Positions 42,399 to 56,264 of a DNA stretch of 64,000 nucleotides are shown piece after piece; within the stretch, counting starts at the first letter, position 1, and every line of letters starts with the position of its first letter. The stretch is from Eopsaltria australis (Eukaryota; Chordata; Aves; Passeriformes; Petroicidae), in the NCBI GenBank assembly GCA_034509425.1, contig JAVTVJ010000508.1:1178001-1242000 (forward strand), in the 5' to 3' direction. Below the pieces are notes generated by a model that did no database searches, was not told the origin of the DNA, and worked only from the letters and a program-made list of their open reading frames with translations. A program made the translations under genes and the position numbers.

Positions 42399-44429
42399 TA
42401 ACATGCCAGGCAGCATTTACAAGATAAGGAATTGGAATTTAGAATCACAAATAATTAAATTCCCTTCTATTCACTGCTTTGTTGAGATGACTTGAAGGTT
42501 TATGTTAGTGCAAGGCCCAAACTGATTGATCAGATTTTTCTTTTCTGATTATGTCATGGTTCCTCTCTGTTCTACCACAGGCCTTTCTGCTCCCATTCTG
42601 AGCTATGATAAAGGTTCTTTAACTGTTGAGAAGTACACCAAGGCCTTGCTGCTCTAGCTGGCAGTATAACATAGACATAGTGTTTTTGCTTGTTACAGGT
42701 AGTTCTAGAAATGAGGATTGTCTTTGTGCATAATCTCACAAAAGTACCACAGAGTCAGTTCTATCCTATGGGAATTATGAGCCTGCATGGTACGAGCAAC
42801 ATCAAGTAGGAAACATGATTGAGGGGTTATTTGAAAAAATGGAGATTTTTAATGTAAGAAAAAAAGGTATGTGGGTGCTACCAGCCTAAGAAGGTAATTT
42901 CCCATTTTACTATACCATGTTGAGATCTTTGAGTCCAATAATGCCCAGTCATTTCAAAAACACACCCCATTCTTGCCATGCAGGCTGCCTCTGGGGCAAT
43001 TCTGATTCTGGCAACACTGCCAAGTTTTTAGGTATGCTGTGACAATCCCTGTATCCCCAGTGCTCCTTCTTGCTTCTGTACCATAAAGTGATAATTATGC
43101 CTAGGTAGTATGCAAAATATATACCTACAAGCCCTTTAAATTGCTTTAGATAATTAATTAGTAATGTTTGCTCACTATTTTTAATGTAGTCCACGTATTA
43201 TTATTCTTTATAACCAATATATTCTTTCATCTACAACCCCAAAGAGTCAGACTTGTTCGGTAACCAAAAGTAGAGCACAGGTGGTACAGCAAAGCGTGAA
43301 GTGTGGTAGAGATCACACCAAGGAGAGCTCAGGAGGAGCAATTGGCTTGTAAGCCAGAGGAAAACATGAAAAACAACCAAGTGTGAAGAGGACATGCAGC
43401 AGGGCAGGGTATTTATCCCCCAATTATGGCAACATCTTGTTTACTTTGGTGACTGTAAACCCATGCTGAACTAGATCAAATTTCTTTTCCAAGAGAAAAT
43501 GTGTTTCTGTTAAGAGTAAATGGTCATTGCTTTTTAACAGCATACCAATTCTGATCAGATGCCAGCATGGAAAAAAAGGAGATTGAATTTGTTTAACTTC
43601 TCTCGGGTAAACAGGTCATACACTGCAGCAGCCTAGACTTCAGGTTTCAAATGACAGTGTCTTCTACAGAGTGAGAAACAATGTCAAAACTTCTTCCAGT
43701 CAGCTCCTGGCAGAGAGGAAGGAACTAAAGATTGAGAAAAAGTGTTAGTCATTAGAGCTTGAAATTTGTGGCCTTAATTTCTTGCTAGGGATTAGATACT
43801 ATTAAAGCAATATTTTTACTCTTAAAGCTTCTCTGAAAGCCTACTAACAAGGAAGTCCTATAAAGAAAATCCATATAATGCTGATTATATTGTCAATAAT
43901 AATGAAAATGTTTCTGTTGGTCTTCAGGGAAGTGGGTTAAATATCGCAGTGTCTCTGCAGAGAAGTTGCCAGCTAAGTGCATTTTTTTTTCTGGAGACCT
44001 GTCAAAATCTAACATGGCAGTATTTTCCTTCTGCATGAGATGAAACAGCTACGCTGCTAGTAAGAATATGTCAACATGGTAAAGTTTCGCCTCTCTGGAA
44101 GTGGGCAGCTTGATGATTGCAGCTGGATTGTGACACCAAGGAACATTGCTGTCGACTCCACTACCTCAGATCAGAGAGGAAACACAAAGGTATGTCAGTC
44201 TGAATAATCTTTCCCCCTCTGAAAGGCAAATTGCATGACGAAGGTATCACTACACACTAAACAGCTATATGGTGATAAGATGCTTTTATCTCTGTTCTAA
44301 TTTGGTTCTGGTAAAACAAATGCACAAAATGAATAATTTGGTTTTGCACTTCCTGTATTTTTCCTTGTTTGAAGATTTGCAGGTGGGCCTTTCTTCCATC
44401 AGCCACTGCAGAGACATCTCCCAAAGCTA
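42399..44429. other. Gene-poor stretch with one weak exon candidate
   Basis: AT-rich DNA. The only item of note is the small open segment at 44076-44189, listed separately. No repeats are recognised. Confidence 0.45.
44076..44189 (+). other. Speculative first coding exon (38 codons plus splice donor)
   Basis: The ATG sits in a strong context (AACATGG). The 38 codons that follow, beginning MVKFRLSGSGQLDD, stay open to an exact donor-like AAG/GTATGT at 44190 and would end in phase 0. The residue mix is more protein-like than neighbouring frames. I recognise no family, and an open run of this length is common by chance, so this is a suggestion only. Confidence 0.15.
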
Positions 44430-44545
44430 ATCATGGAGTCATAGAATGTTAAGGGTTTGGAATGATTACCTCATCCCAACTCCCACTGCCATGAGCAGGG
44501 ACATCTTCCACTAGACCAAGTTGCTCAAGGCTTTGTGCAGACTGT
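44430..44545 (-). mobile_element. CR1 LINE 3'-end fragment
   Basis: TCATAGAATGTTAAGGG and ACATCTTCCACTAGACCAAG are blocks of the CR1 3' end in minus orientation, and the same second block recurs at 49873. The fragment fades by about 44545. Confidence 0.75.
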
Positions 44546-47500
44546 CTTTCTTCCATGGCTATCTGCAAGGGCAGCACTGCTTCTTTTGCATGTCCATTAG
44601 CAGGTCTGTCCCTGGGGGAGTGCTCTGAGCATGTTTTCATTGCTGCTATTCTTATTTTTAAGCTACCTTAAATAAGGTTTTTTTCCTAAGAAGAAAGGCT
44701 TCTTGGAGGATATTACAAATTACATTTTTCATGCTATTTTTCAAAGAATATGGTACAAATTATATAATAATGTTGTATTTTGTACTTCTGTAAAAGTTTG
44801 CGTTTGCTATTCTCAACAATAAAACCATTTTCTAATGTTTGTCTTTAGTGGATAAGCACAAATCTAGGCCTCATTCTTCTCTGTCTTGTGTTGGCTTTGC
44901 CCTTGTAAATATGTTAATTTCACTAAAGAAAATGAGCCTTTTTTTTCTGCCTGGTGAAGAAACTGACTTCCTTGGATCCCTGCCTGTGCTCATCATGTCA
45001 TGCCAGGAAGGGCTGGAGGGTGTGGAATGGGCCGTTCAGGCTGGTGACAGAAAGTGTCAGAGCCTAAGTCCCTGTGTGAAGGAAGGGAATGTGTGAAACT
45101 TTCCCCAGGCTTTCCAGGCATTAGTGGTCTTTACATCTTTGCTGAGCATGAATGTAGATATATACAAAGTTGTGCAGGCACATTTTTCTTCAGTCCTAAT
45201 AAATACTGTATGTTGGAGGTATGGCTAAGTAAGAGCAATCTGAAGACAGTGAGTAAGCAGCCCCCATAAAACTCCTGCTCTTGTTTTCCGGATACCATCT
45301 CTGGGAACATTTACTATGGTTGTAGTTGTGTACTATCTTGTGGTGGGGACAGAAATGGGATGCAGAAGTATTAGGGAAGTTTCTTGCTTAAAAAGAAAAC
45401 ACAAAGAGAAGATTGTTTCCCTCCTGACCTGATGTGGTTTAAGATATCGTGCTGCCCCCTAACTTCTTGAATGATGCAGTAAGATGGATAAATATTTTAT
45501 TCCCTTCTGGAATGTCTTTTATGAGAGAGAAAAATTTTTTCTCTTAGTTCACACAGGACAGTGAATCTTTGAGAAATTTTGACACAGTTGTTTGCACCTG
45601 TACACAACACTGGCTTTGCTAAGGAGTTCTGTACAAAACAGTTTGAGTTCACATACTACGTGTTATAAGAACTGCTGCATGTCAAAGAGGCTGAAGCTTG
45701 GCTCAGATAGAAACAGCTTCAGAAGAAGCAGTTACAGCAGCAAGACACAGCAAGAGCATCTCCCTGCCAGGAAAGGGCATACTTGTAGGCAGCCACATGT
45801 TGAACGTCCAGCCAAAAAAAGTCACAAGTTGCAGATGTTCTAGGAAAAGCCAACATGTCTGCACTTGTTTCTCAGGTGACACACACATTTTATCTGCAGA
45901 TTGTAAGAGTGACTAACTGCTCCTAGAAATATGTTTTAGTGGCAGAAGTTGAGGCTGATCATGGTCAGGCTTATTCTTTAACAGGAGTCATTATACCCAC
46001 TGAAGTGATCCCAGATCCTCAATACCAATTTTCTCAATGGAACAGCTTTATTTCCTCCCACTGTGCTTGTAATAGCTTAAGACTGAATATAAAGAATAGA
46101 TTTCGTTTCAACAATCACAACATTGCAGTGATCTTCTTTCAGTCTCGTTCATTGCTGCTGTTAAATTCAGAACACATAAAGAGGCAATAATAGGGCTATT
46201 TTTTCAGAGTAATTTACAGCTGCTGAAGGTGTGTGCTTCAGCAGTGCAATTCTGACATAGATACCACTACTGGTGTGCTCTGTTAGAAGCTGAAAAAGTT
46301 TTAAAATTTGTTTCCTCATACTACCTTGAGTCTTTGGGAATGGTGTCCATTTCAAGCCAGATAGACATATCTCTTGAACTTGCTAGAATTTTCTGCATTT
46401 CCTTTGTTGTTCTTCATTCTCTGAAGTTTGTGTACATATGCTTTTGAATGTTCATGTTTACCCTGTGTTTTAGTATTTGTTGGAGAACTTCTCCATTGTG
46501 CTTCTTATGTTTCATGTTGTCAGGTAAATCAAATAGCAACTACCTTGTTCTTGCTTAAGTTAAGCTTTGCTTATTAAGCTCAACCAGTCCTGAATGCGAG
46601 CAAGCTGTTGCTTCTCTGCATAATATCATCAGCACACTTAAATAAATTACTATACAAGTTAGGTCAGGTTTTCTGAATTTTCTAGTGGCTGTTCATTATC
46701 TGTCAATAAAAGCAGAAAAAAAATCATAACCCTCCAAGTCTATATGTATTTCTGATATTTATTTTCCCCCCAGCATCGTAACTGTTGATATTACAAAATT
46801 TAATTGATGGTTTGTATATACTTATGTGTCATCAGGACAAAATGCTTAGTATTCAAAAGACTGGCATTTTGTTTCAAGGTTGTAGGTGTCTTTGTCTGAG
46901 CTTCTTAGTATAAGATCTCTTTTAGAAACTATACTCTTCAAGGTTCAGGACAGTGCTCTTTTGTCCAATAACTGGTTTGGAAGTTGGTGACCTCCTTTTT
47001 TTGTGTCTTCTTCCTTAGCATTTTCTCTCTAAGGCAGACACATCTTTTACTTTTGGTAAGCCTGAATCTCTACAGCCCTGAAGCGGTCATCCCTCAACTG
47101 GCAGCATTTCTTTTATTGCCTGGAAAGCATTTGCTGATTTTCGCCCTTGTGTTTACCTCCTCACTCTGAAGGAATTTATTTCAAAGGCTTAATTGTCTGC
47201 TTATCATCTGTTATAATTTTTTTTCTTTCTAAATGCAGAATTCAAAGTAGTATTTTTACCATTGTCATATTTACTGAGGTAAAACAGGAAAAGAATCATG
47301 CAGTTAGGTATGAAAACAGTGTTTGCAATTTCCTCACAAGTACATTCCTGTACTCTGTAGTGTATTTTGAATGTTTCTGTGTAACTTAATATACTCTTGA
47401 GCAAGTGTTGATTGAGCACTACTAGAACAGGGCTTTTGGCAAGAAGTAAGGTTAACATTGGCAAGTTGCTTGATAATTACTAGAGTGTGAAAACCAACAC

Positions 47501-49790
47501 AAGTACATGCATTATGCAAAGAGCTCAATCTCAAAACACGTGTATGTATTCCTCTGTATGTTATGTATGTATGTATGTATGTATGACACTGGTTATAGAA
47601 GTCAGTTACACTATTTAATGGGAATAATAAAATTAGAATTGGTGATATGAAATGGCGAAATATCTAAAAGTGTTGAAATTAATTTCAAAATAATGTAACC
47701 AGTATGTGTAGGAGGTCTTCATCTGCTACGTTTGTTGCTAAGATGCCTCCTATTCCTTTCCTTTTTCTTTAATGGCTCCAAGATGGTATTTTTTGTAAGA
47801 GTTTCCTTTTGGATTTTTTTGTCTTTGGTGATTTAATTATAATTCTGCTCCAGACATTTTAGTGAAACGAACCATTTACAATTTGGTGAGGATTTTCAAT
47901 TAAGAAAGATTAAATACATTTACAAGTAAAAAGTGGAAGCATTTTCATCTTGAAATAGAAGGAATAATTTCTTGATAAAATACCAAGGAAAATGCAATGA
48001 AAATAAGATTAAACTATTTAAGTGTAGAACAGTGTCTGCTGTTATGCTGGTATCTGCAAAAAACAGGATAGAGCATTGGTATCCAGGAGAAGTTCTAATC
48101 TTGGATTGCCATTTTACAGAGAATGATGTCTGGAGAAGAAAATTCAATGTTTGATATTGATTCTTTCTCCAAATTCATTGTGGCTACATCTCACTTCACA
48201 ACACTTCAGTTTTGTCTAGTGGAGCATAACTTCCTACATAAAGGACTGTGCCATCTTCTGGTTTCCTCCTTCTTCCTGTGACCTGTGTCTTCCTTTTCTT
48301 CTTCACATCACCAGTGTCAAAATGATGCATCAGTTTGACTCTGTCATCAGTTATTCAAAGGTGAGGAAATGAGCTTCTCTAGAAGTTACTCAACATCTTC
48401 TAGACTTTTTCTTGAGATAAAAGGAAACATCTTTTTATAAATGTCTTTTTCTGTCCACTGGTCATTGGGTAAATGGCTTTTACTGTGATGTCCAAATTTT
48501 TAAATATCTAAAATTACAGCAATTGAATCTTGCCCATCATGTTTTAAATCAGAGCTATTAGTCTTGGAAGAGACTTACTGCTACAGATGGAGAATTACAT
48601 GCTCTTAGTAAACAGACTTTTGGGGATCCAGACTCAGAATCTGACAGATAGTCTGTGATTAATGCACATTAACGGGAGTCATGCAGCAGTAGAATCACTA
48701 GGCTTCCTTTAAAATAGCCAATTGCTCCCAGAAAATGCTTTTTTATAAGCTTTATCTGGAGTTTGTAGATATTCAGACTTTAACCATGAAAAAAACTGTA
48801 AGAAATGTTTTCCCCAAAAAGCTCAGCGTACCAGTTTGAGACATAGTTTTTCAGGGTATGGAGGAAAAAATTATGAAAGCACCTTTTTTTTTACTGTGAT
48901 ATTTGGCTGCATTGTGACTTGCTCAGACAGTCTTGACTGAATATCTTAAGCTCTGGAAAGTTTCAAGGAAATCTAGGCCAGCATATGGATTTTAGAGCAC
49001 ATGGAAAATTTGATGATAAACAATAAAATCATCTTGACATTTAATGTTATAGTGCTGTGAACCAGTGAAAACATCTGTATTCATTAATGAAAAGTATACA
49101 TAGATGTTGTATTTTGAAAAATCAGTGGATATTATTTCTGCACCTGTGGATTTTAATCTGTACTTCCGTCTTTATTTAGATTACTCAAGAAATAATGTTA
49201 TCTTCATAAATCCTCATGTTCTCTTAAGAAAATGATGGCTGTGGTTTGACTTTCTTTAAAAAGAGACAGAGTAATTGTCAAAAAGAGCATCAGCTAGCAA
49301 AATTGCTGTAAAAAGACTAGGTGTTTTAGGATTAGTCGGTTCTTCAAATGAATGGAATAACTGAAGTGTTTCTATTAGTATCTGAGCATCAAAGACCATT
49401 AAAACTATGAAACCCTGGTTTATGTGGAGAGGGGTGATTTTGTTAATTATGGATTCCCATCAAACTGACTTGGGAAGCAGTTAAGCATCGAATGACATGA
49501 GGAATAGTATAGCTATTTATGGAATCACATTTCACCTTCAGATACTACTGTACTACATGTATAGCTTGAGATCTTACATGTTTTGAGGTAGGAAAGATAT
49601 TTCTGTGGATAGATTGAGGCACAAGAAAATGGGGCTAGACTAAAAAAAGAAAAAAATTTTGTGTCGCTAAATGAATTCCTGTGTTTTTCCATTATTTTTC
49701 CATGGGGGTATTGTCTTCAGAACCTAGCTGTCTACAAGCAATAACATTATACATTTTATGCATTTGTTGCCTCTTCAACAGGTGCACAGA
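44546..49790. other. Gene-poor stretch
   Basis: AT-rich DNA without a supported gene or large repeat. It contains a short TATG tetranucleotide run at 47562-47585. Confidence 0.5.
47562..47585. repeat. TATG microsatellite
   Basis: Six uninterrupted TATG units. Confidence 0.9.
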
Positions 49791-49870
49791 CATAACATAA
49801 CATAACATAACATAACATAACATAACATAACATAACATAACATAACAAACACAACATAACATAACATAAC
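49791..49870. repeat. CATAA pentanucleotide array
   Basis: About 16 units of CATAA with one interruption (CAAACACAACATAA near 49846). It sits exactly where the 3' tail of the adjacent minus-strand CR1 should be and replaces its usual octamer tail. Confidence 0.93.
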
Positions 49871-50765
49871 AGCGACATCTTCCACTAGACCAGGTTGCTC
49901 AAAGCCCCATCCAGCCTGGCCTTAAACACTTAAAGGGATGAGGCATCTACAGCTTCTCTGGGCAACCTGTCCCAGTGCCTTACTATCCTCACAGTGTTTT
50001 CTCCTAACATCTACTTACTCTCTTTCAGTTTGAAGACACTGTCCATTGTTCTGTCACTACAGGCCCTTGTAAAAAGTCCTTCTCCATCTTTCTTGTATGT
50101 TCCCTTCAGGTATTGGAAGGCCACAATTACTTCACTCCAAAGCTTTCTCTTTTCCAGGCAGAACAATTCCAATTCTCCCAGCCTTTCCCCACTGGAGAGG
50201 TGCTCCAACCACCATGGTGACCTCCCCTGTACTCGCTCCAACAGGTTGATGTCCTTCCTGTGATGGGGTCCCAGAGCTGGATGAAACTTTCTACTTTTTT
50301 CAAGGTGGGTACAGTGCTTCCCCTTTTTCTAGTCATCTGTGACTTCACCTGACTGCCATGACTTTTCAAATATAATGGAGAGTAGCATGCCAACAACATC
50401 AGCCAATTCCCTCAGGACTCTGGGATGCATCTCATAAGGTCCCATAGACTTATGTACATTCAGGTTCTTCAGGTAGTCATGGACCTGATCTTTACTTACA
50501 CAGGAGGGACTTTGCTTCATCAGTCCCCATCCTGCTCTCCATCTACTTGAGAAGCATGGAAAGATAGGTTGTTATTGAAGACTGAGGCAAAAAAGTTGTT
50601 GAGTACATCAGCCTTCCCCTCCTCTGTTGTTACCAGTTTATCAGCATTGTTTATCAGGGGTTTACACCTTCTTTGACTTTCCTTTTCTGGTTAACATATC
50701 TGTAGGAACCCTTCCTGTTATTCTTTGTGTACCTTGTTCAGTTCTAACTTCTACTCGTCCTTCCT
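49871..50765 (-). mobile_element. CR1 LINE with internal deletion
   Basis: 49871-50330 is the CR1 3' region in minus orientation (CCTTGTAAAAAGTCCTTCTCC, GCTCCAACAGGTTGATGTCC). It abuts, without RT, an ORF2 linker piece at 50330-50765 whose minus strand translates to CR1-like [16 protein letters not shown] and [13 protein letters not shown] (50329-50520). The middle of ORF2 is therefore missing, as in the copy at 42133. Confidence 0.82.
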
Positions 50766-53700
50766 ACCCCATCCCTACACAAACAACCTTCACCTCCTCT
50801 TATCTCAGGAGTCCCTGATGTGTATATCAAAGAATGATGGAATTATTATGGTAAGACCATATATTTAGACTTGCATAAGTTCCCAAATTTATGATGCTTT
50901 AGTTCTCAGACCATGCGTAAGGTAAGTTACATAGCTTGACCACTTACTTCTAAGAGAGGATGATTTGACATGCATGCAATGTAAGGGCATTTTTGATATA
51001 AGTTGTGTGTTTGTTAAGCAAATGTGGTTTATGAAAACAATGTTCAAGCCCAGACTGGTAGCATAAACCAGGCTTCTAGACTTGTGTTTATAATTAAATC
51101 TGTGAGCCACTTCACAGTCAGATGACAGAGTGCTGAAATGTGGAGAGCTGCAAAAGAAAAGTATAAAATAATTATTATATAAGTGAAAATTGCAAAATAG
51201 TTAAGATCATCTAGGTACTCTTTATATTTGTTTAAAGTAAAGAGAGAAAAACATGTTTACTTAGAGATGTATTCAGCTTTTGTGCTTACCATCCTGCAAT
51301 CTAAAATGCTCTTGACTGAGAATATTTTGTCACCGGTTTTATGAAGTCTTATGGAAACATACTTTGCCCGTTACATAACAATAAACTAAGTGTGATTAGG
51401 AATTCTACAAACAAAATTGACAAAGGCCCAATTCTATTTCAGTTTTCTGAGTTTCAAGTCAGAAATTCAATTTCTGTTTACAGAGAGACTCCTTTGACTT
51501 AACAGATTTGTTCTCATGCAGTTGAGGGCAAGACTGGGGCAGAAGGGCATACTGGGAAATTCATTCTCCTGTCTTCATAAAAAAGGAGTTGATTCTGACA
51601 TAATTTGATTCTCACATAATAGGTGATTGTCAGATATGTTGCAAAACCCACTATTGTGCCCTCCTCTGTATAAGGCTAGAGCTGAGCCCAGTGTTTCTAT
51701 TTTAAGCATTGAAATACAGAGTCCAATTAGTGATGTACGTAGGTATTATTCCTACACCAGAGTAATAACTCTTTCAGAAAACTTGCACTTGTGTAGCACA
51801 TGTTTATTTAGCCTTTTGTAGATGTATTATCTAACTGTTGCTTTTATGGTTCAGGCCATGGATTATTAATTGACACAGTAAAATAAGCAATCATCTTTGG
51901 TTGCCATAGCAAAGATACCCAAAATATAGTTGCTGAGGAAACCATACTGAGAATATACACAATATATAACCTAATAATATTGATATACAGCTTTAAGGGT
52001 ACAAGGACATAAAGTATACTTGTTCTCTTGTTGGGAGATTAAATATTGAATCTGATACATGTTGATTGATTTATTTTTGAAAGCCTTACTGTTGCATGTA
52101 AAGACACAGTTTACTTAACTATCAAATATATGTCTGTTAATCTTTAGACTTTGTCATGATTTTTAAAAAAATCCTGCTTCATTAAGAGAAGAAATAGACT
52201 TTGAAAAAGGATCATAAATGGATGAAAATTGAGCAAACATCATAATGATAAATACTGCTTTTTAAATACAAATAAATGACAATGACAAAAGAATAATCAA
52301 AATTATCATTTTTCCTTGCAGCCTTATGGTACTTTATTTCTGACATTTGGAAAAGGCTAGAACGACCTTCAGCATCCAGTATAGACACTGTAATGTAGAT
52401 CATGTATTTTCTGACAAAGTCATTTATTATAACCATTTTTATATGCTTCCAGTACAGAAGACTTCAGAATATCCCCTGCTCAGAGTATCCCCCTTCAGAA
52501 TATGCAGCCTGTTCAAGGGCTTTGCTCCTTCGTTGTTAGTAAGATTTTCCCAGTGTCCACTATGAATATTTATTGCTGCAGCATAAGCGTTTTATTTCAT
52601 CTTGATAATGTATTTCCAAGTTAGTTGTAACTTTGATTAAATAACAACAGTTTTCCATTTTTATTGACTCTTTATGTTTTGTGCTTAGATTGCTAGCACT
52701 TTCTTGAAATTCTGTGTCCTGGATCCCATATTCAAGCTGAAACAATCCATGTTAGACCAAGCAAGGAGACTATTTCTCTTATCTTCACATATTCCTAATT
52801 ATAAATTGTTGCATGGCTGGATATTTTATCTTGTAAGTAGGACATTATCCATTATTCACTGAGGTTCAGTTTGTGATCCATTGTAATCCCTAAAATCTAT
52901 TTTTGAAGATCTGCTATCAAATTTAAATGCTGTACATCTTACATTTGTGTAGTCAATTATTGCTAAGAATAGGAACCTGCATTTATTTACAGTAAATTGT
53001 TTCCTATTTTTCAGTAGATCATTTCTTGTTTGTTAAGAATATTTGAACTCAAATGATATTAGGCTAGATATGTGCAATCCCTTACAGTTTTATCTTTCAC
53101 AAATGCAATCATAGTAGTAATGGAATTGAAAGAGCATAAGAAGCCATTCTATTTAATCTTCAGACTCTTGATGAAGGTGTTGGTTAATACTAAAACCAGG
53201 ACAGACTACAGTGGAACTTCTATACAGCTTTCTGTGTTTGACGCTTAACTACTGTCTGTTTCTCTCTAGCCTCCAGTTGTCCAACCAGTTTTGTATCAAG
53301 CAGTAGGAAATCAAGCAAGATCCATTTGGGTTTTTTCTGCAAAATGAGATCCCAGGTTATGTGGCTGCACCACATCTGGGCAGAACTTGAGCATGGGCAA
53401 TTAAACCCTGAAAGATGACTACTGTCATGGTCTGTTTGGATCTCTCAAATTTATAGGGTGAGGTGTTCTGTAAAAGAAACTATTACATGAGCTCATTAGA
53501 AGAGAAAGCAAATACAACCTACAGGGGCTCAGTCCCCTTTACCCACACTAGTCTAAAGTGAGTTCACTAATTCAGCACTTAGTTTTCTAATTTACTAGTT
53601 CTCTAATTAACTACTTGCAAGTCACAATTTGTAACTTGTGCACCTGTAAGCAAAACAGTATTCTAGCCAATGGTGAGAGTGCTCATCCTTCCTCTTCCAT

Positions 53701-54720
53701 CACAATGTTACAATCCCCTGTATCACACCAGGCAGCATGAAAGCCCCACTCTGCTGTTAGACCTGCTTCAAAAACTCCTTGTGTAAGCTGAAGTATTTGC
53801 ACCTTCCAGCTGGAAAGTTTGGTCTGTCCAGTTTCTTTGAGTTGGTGAGTTCTGAAAATAAGAGCCAGTAAACCAATGTGCAAGGATTGTGGCTGCAGGA
53901 GACAGATGCAGGTGACAGTGGCTGTGTAATGACTGTAGTCCTTTCTGGCAACCATGTCCTGCCTTTGTGTTGCCAACACTTTGAGATAATGGCATTAGTC
54001 CCAGTGCATTGCAGGGCACATACAACAAGCCTTGGCACGAGTTGTGTGCTGGCCAAAATCTGAGCAGCAGTTGAATGTAAGACTATGGAGAAACTGTGGA
54101 GAAAGGCAGTTAGAGGTTTTTCAAGTCACTGATAGCCAGTTGTTGCTCCTAAGCCTTGGCAGGTTATTTATGGTATCCTTAGTGCTCTTCTGGATGACAA
54201 ATAAGGGACACAAAATCCTTGGATGTCTTTTAGCTGCTCCTGAAGGGTGACACAGTTCTTGGTCTCCAGATGGTGCCAGAGTGGCATTCAGGATTATATT
54301 GTGGCAGGCACATGCTTTAAAACAATTTACTTCACACGAAGAATTGGTCACTCACAAAATTGTGAATAATTTTAGCTGAAAAATTCAATAAGGATTTTTA
54401 AGAGGCTGAATTTAGGATTTGGTGCAGATTTATTGCCTTCATGCTTCCTAAGCACAGCCTGAGTGTGATGTGAATTGTATCAATAAGTGATACATTAAAG
54501 ATTCCCTAGGTAGTGTGCACAAAGCAATATGACTGACCCAAATGGTTCCTTGAAAGCTGTTCTGGTTTATTGTGTCAGTGATCCACAGAACATTAGTCTC
54601 TGGGGGACTTTTGAACCAGGTTTTTCAATCCATGAAGGAGCAAGGATGCTCAGATATGCCAAATCTAGGCGAGCTTTGGCATATCTTGAAGCATATTTGA
54701 AGGGCTTGAAGCAATGTCTC
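50766..54720. other. Gene-poor stretch
   Basis: AT-rich DNA. Three overlapping short open frames on the minus strand at 53683-54056 lie in a slightly GC-richer patch but match nothing that I recognise. No gene call. Confidence 0.5.
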
Positions 54721-54870
54721 TGTGCTGGGTTCACATGGCCAGGTTTTGGTAGTCGGAGGGGTGGCTTCTGTGAGAAGCTGCCAGAAGCTTCACCCAATGC
54801 CAGCCAGCTCCAAGACAGACCCGTTGTTGGCCAAGGCCAAGCCAATCTGAAATGGTGCCAGGGTCAAACC
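54721..54870 (+). mobile_element. LTR 5' fragment
   Basis: It begins TGTGCTGGGTTCACATGG and contains GGTGGCTTCTGTGAGAAGCTGC and GCCAGCTCCAAGACAGACC. The same blocks open LTR insertion M (23336-23450). Only the first ~150 bp are present. Confidence 0.7.
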
Positions 54871-55685
54871 ACTAAAATCTCACAGACTTTTATCAAACTC
54901 ATAAGTGATTTAAATGAGGGACAGTCTGGGAATGCTGTGATTCTGCACTGGGGAAAGCATGAGTGGGAGGGAAATCATGCAATACTCAGTCAAAATCTTA
55001 ACTGTGGAAGCCATTTTGGAGCACAAAGGTAAAGAAAATTATTTCAGATACATTCAAGCTTTGCAATAGCAACCCAATATTTTACCAAAGTTTCTGACTT
55101 GCTGCAGACTCACAGTTGAACATATTTACATACTTCTGCTAGAGTAAGAAGTAATTATACAGTAATTTCACAAGCAAACTTTAAAATGTTAACAGTTCTA
55201 ATTACTGAGTGATATGTAGCATATTGATAGTTTTCTTTCATTTAATTAAAAATGGCAGAAGGAAAATTTCAAAATTAATTGACAGTTGCATGCCGTGATG
55301 TAATATGGAAGTAGGAAACAGCTTTGGAAACTAAGTAAGATCTGTCAGCAATGGAAATTGATAGTAAAACAGGTTTATCTCAGATCAGACATTTCTGTTT
55401 CTTTAATCCAGTTATCATGATCTCATAAACCCTGGTGTTTACACATAATCATGTCTTGTTTCATGTTTGCACACTAACAAATGTAATTCTTACGTTAAAA
55501 AAAGTTACTATATAAAGCAATAGTAAATGCATTCAGTATATAGCATGTTCTTATAACTTTTTAAACATAAATCTTTTGTGGGTAAACCATGGAATTAGAA
55601 AGAATTTGTCATATAGAAAAAGATGATTCAAAATGTCAACTCTAGTGGATTATTGGTTTCGACAAATATTTTTGCCAAATTATGC
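54871..55685. other. Gene-poor stretch
   Basis: AT-rich DNA with nothing recognised. Confidence 0.5.
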
Positions 55686-56264
55686 GGGGAGGGCTGATGG
55701 TACCCTGGGGTACATTAGGAGGAGCTTTTCCAGCAGATCAAGAGAGGTGATCCTGCCCCTCTACTTGTCTCTAGTAAGGCCTCATCTGGAGTGCTGTGCT
55801 CAGTTCTGGGCTCCTCAGTACAAGAGAGACAAAGAGCTATTGGAGAGGATCCCCCCCAGAGGCAACAAAGATCACTGGGGGTCTGGAGCATCTCTCTTAT
55901 AAGGAGACACTGCAGGAGCTGGGCCTGTGTTGTCTAGAGAATACTGAGGCACACAAATATCTCAAAGGCAGGTATCAAGAGGATGGTGCTGGACTCTTTT
56001 CAGTTGTGCTCAGTGACAAGACGAGGAGCAGTGGTCATAAATTAAAACACATGAAGTTCCACCTTGGCATGACAAAGAACTTTATGTTGAGATTGGCAGA
56101 GCACTGGATTGAGCTGCCCAGGGAGGTTGTGGAGTCTCCCTCCCTGGAGACATTCAAAACCCACCTGTGTAACCTGCTCTGGGTGACCCTGCCTTGTCAG
56201 AGGAATTGGACTAGATGATCCCCAGAAATCCCTTCCAACACTAACTATTTTGTCATTCTGTGAT
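55686..56264 (+). mobile_element. CR1 LINE 3' fragment
   Basis: The plus-orientation CR1 3' end has the ORF2 C-terminal region (GGTGATCCTGCCCCTCTAC, GAGTGCTGTGCTCAGTTC) and 3' UTR (GACTAGATGATCCCCAGAAA), ending at the diagnostic ATTCTGTGAT tail at 56264. It is the best-preserved CR1 in the window, but its frame has several shifts. Confidence 0.9.

Noticed and set aside
49791..49870. Regular spacing resembling a CRISPR-like array
   Set aside because: It is a simple CATAA pentanucleotide repeat with no spacers.
53408..53480. TGTCATGGTCTG considered as an LTR start like LTR N
   Set aside because: Similarity ends after about a dozen bases, and no polyadenylation, TATA or TSD features follow.
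53683..54056. Three overlapping minus-strand open frames of about 90 codons
   Set aside because: Different frames of the same DNA with no start, splice or family signal, consistent with a slightly GC-richer patch.
54529..55032. 167-codon plus-strand open frame
   Set aside because: It runs through the LTR fragment at 54721-54870 with unrelated sequence on either side and resembles no known protein.
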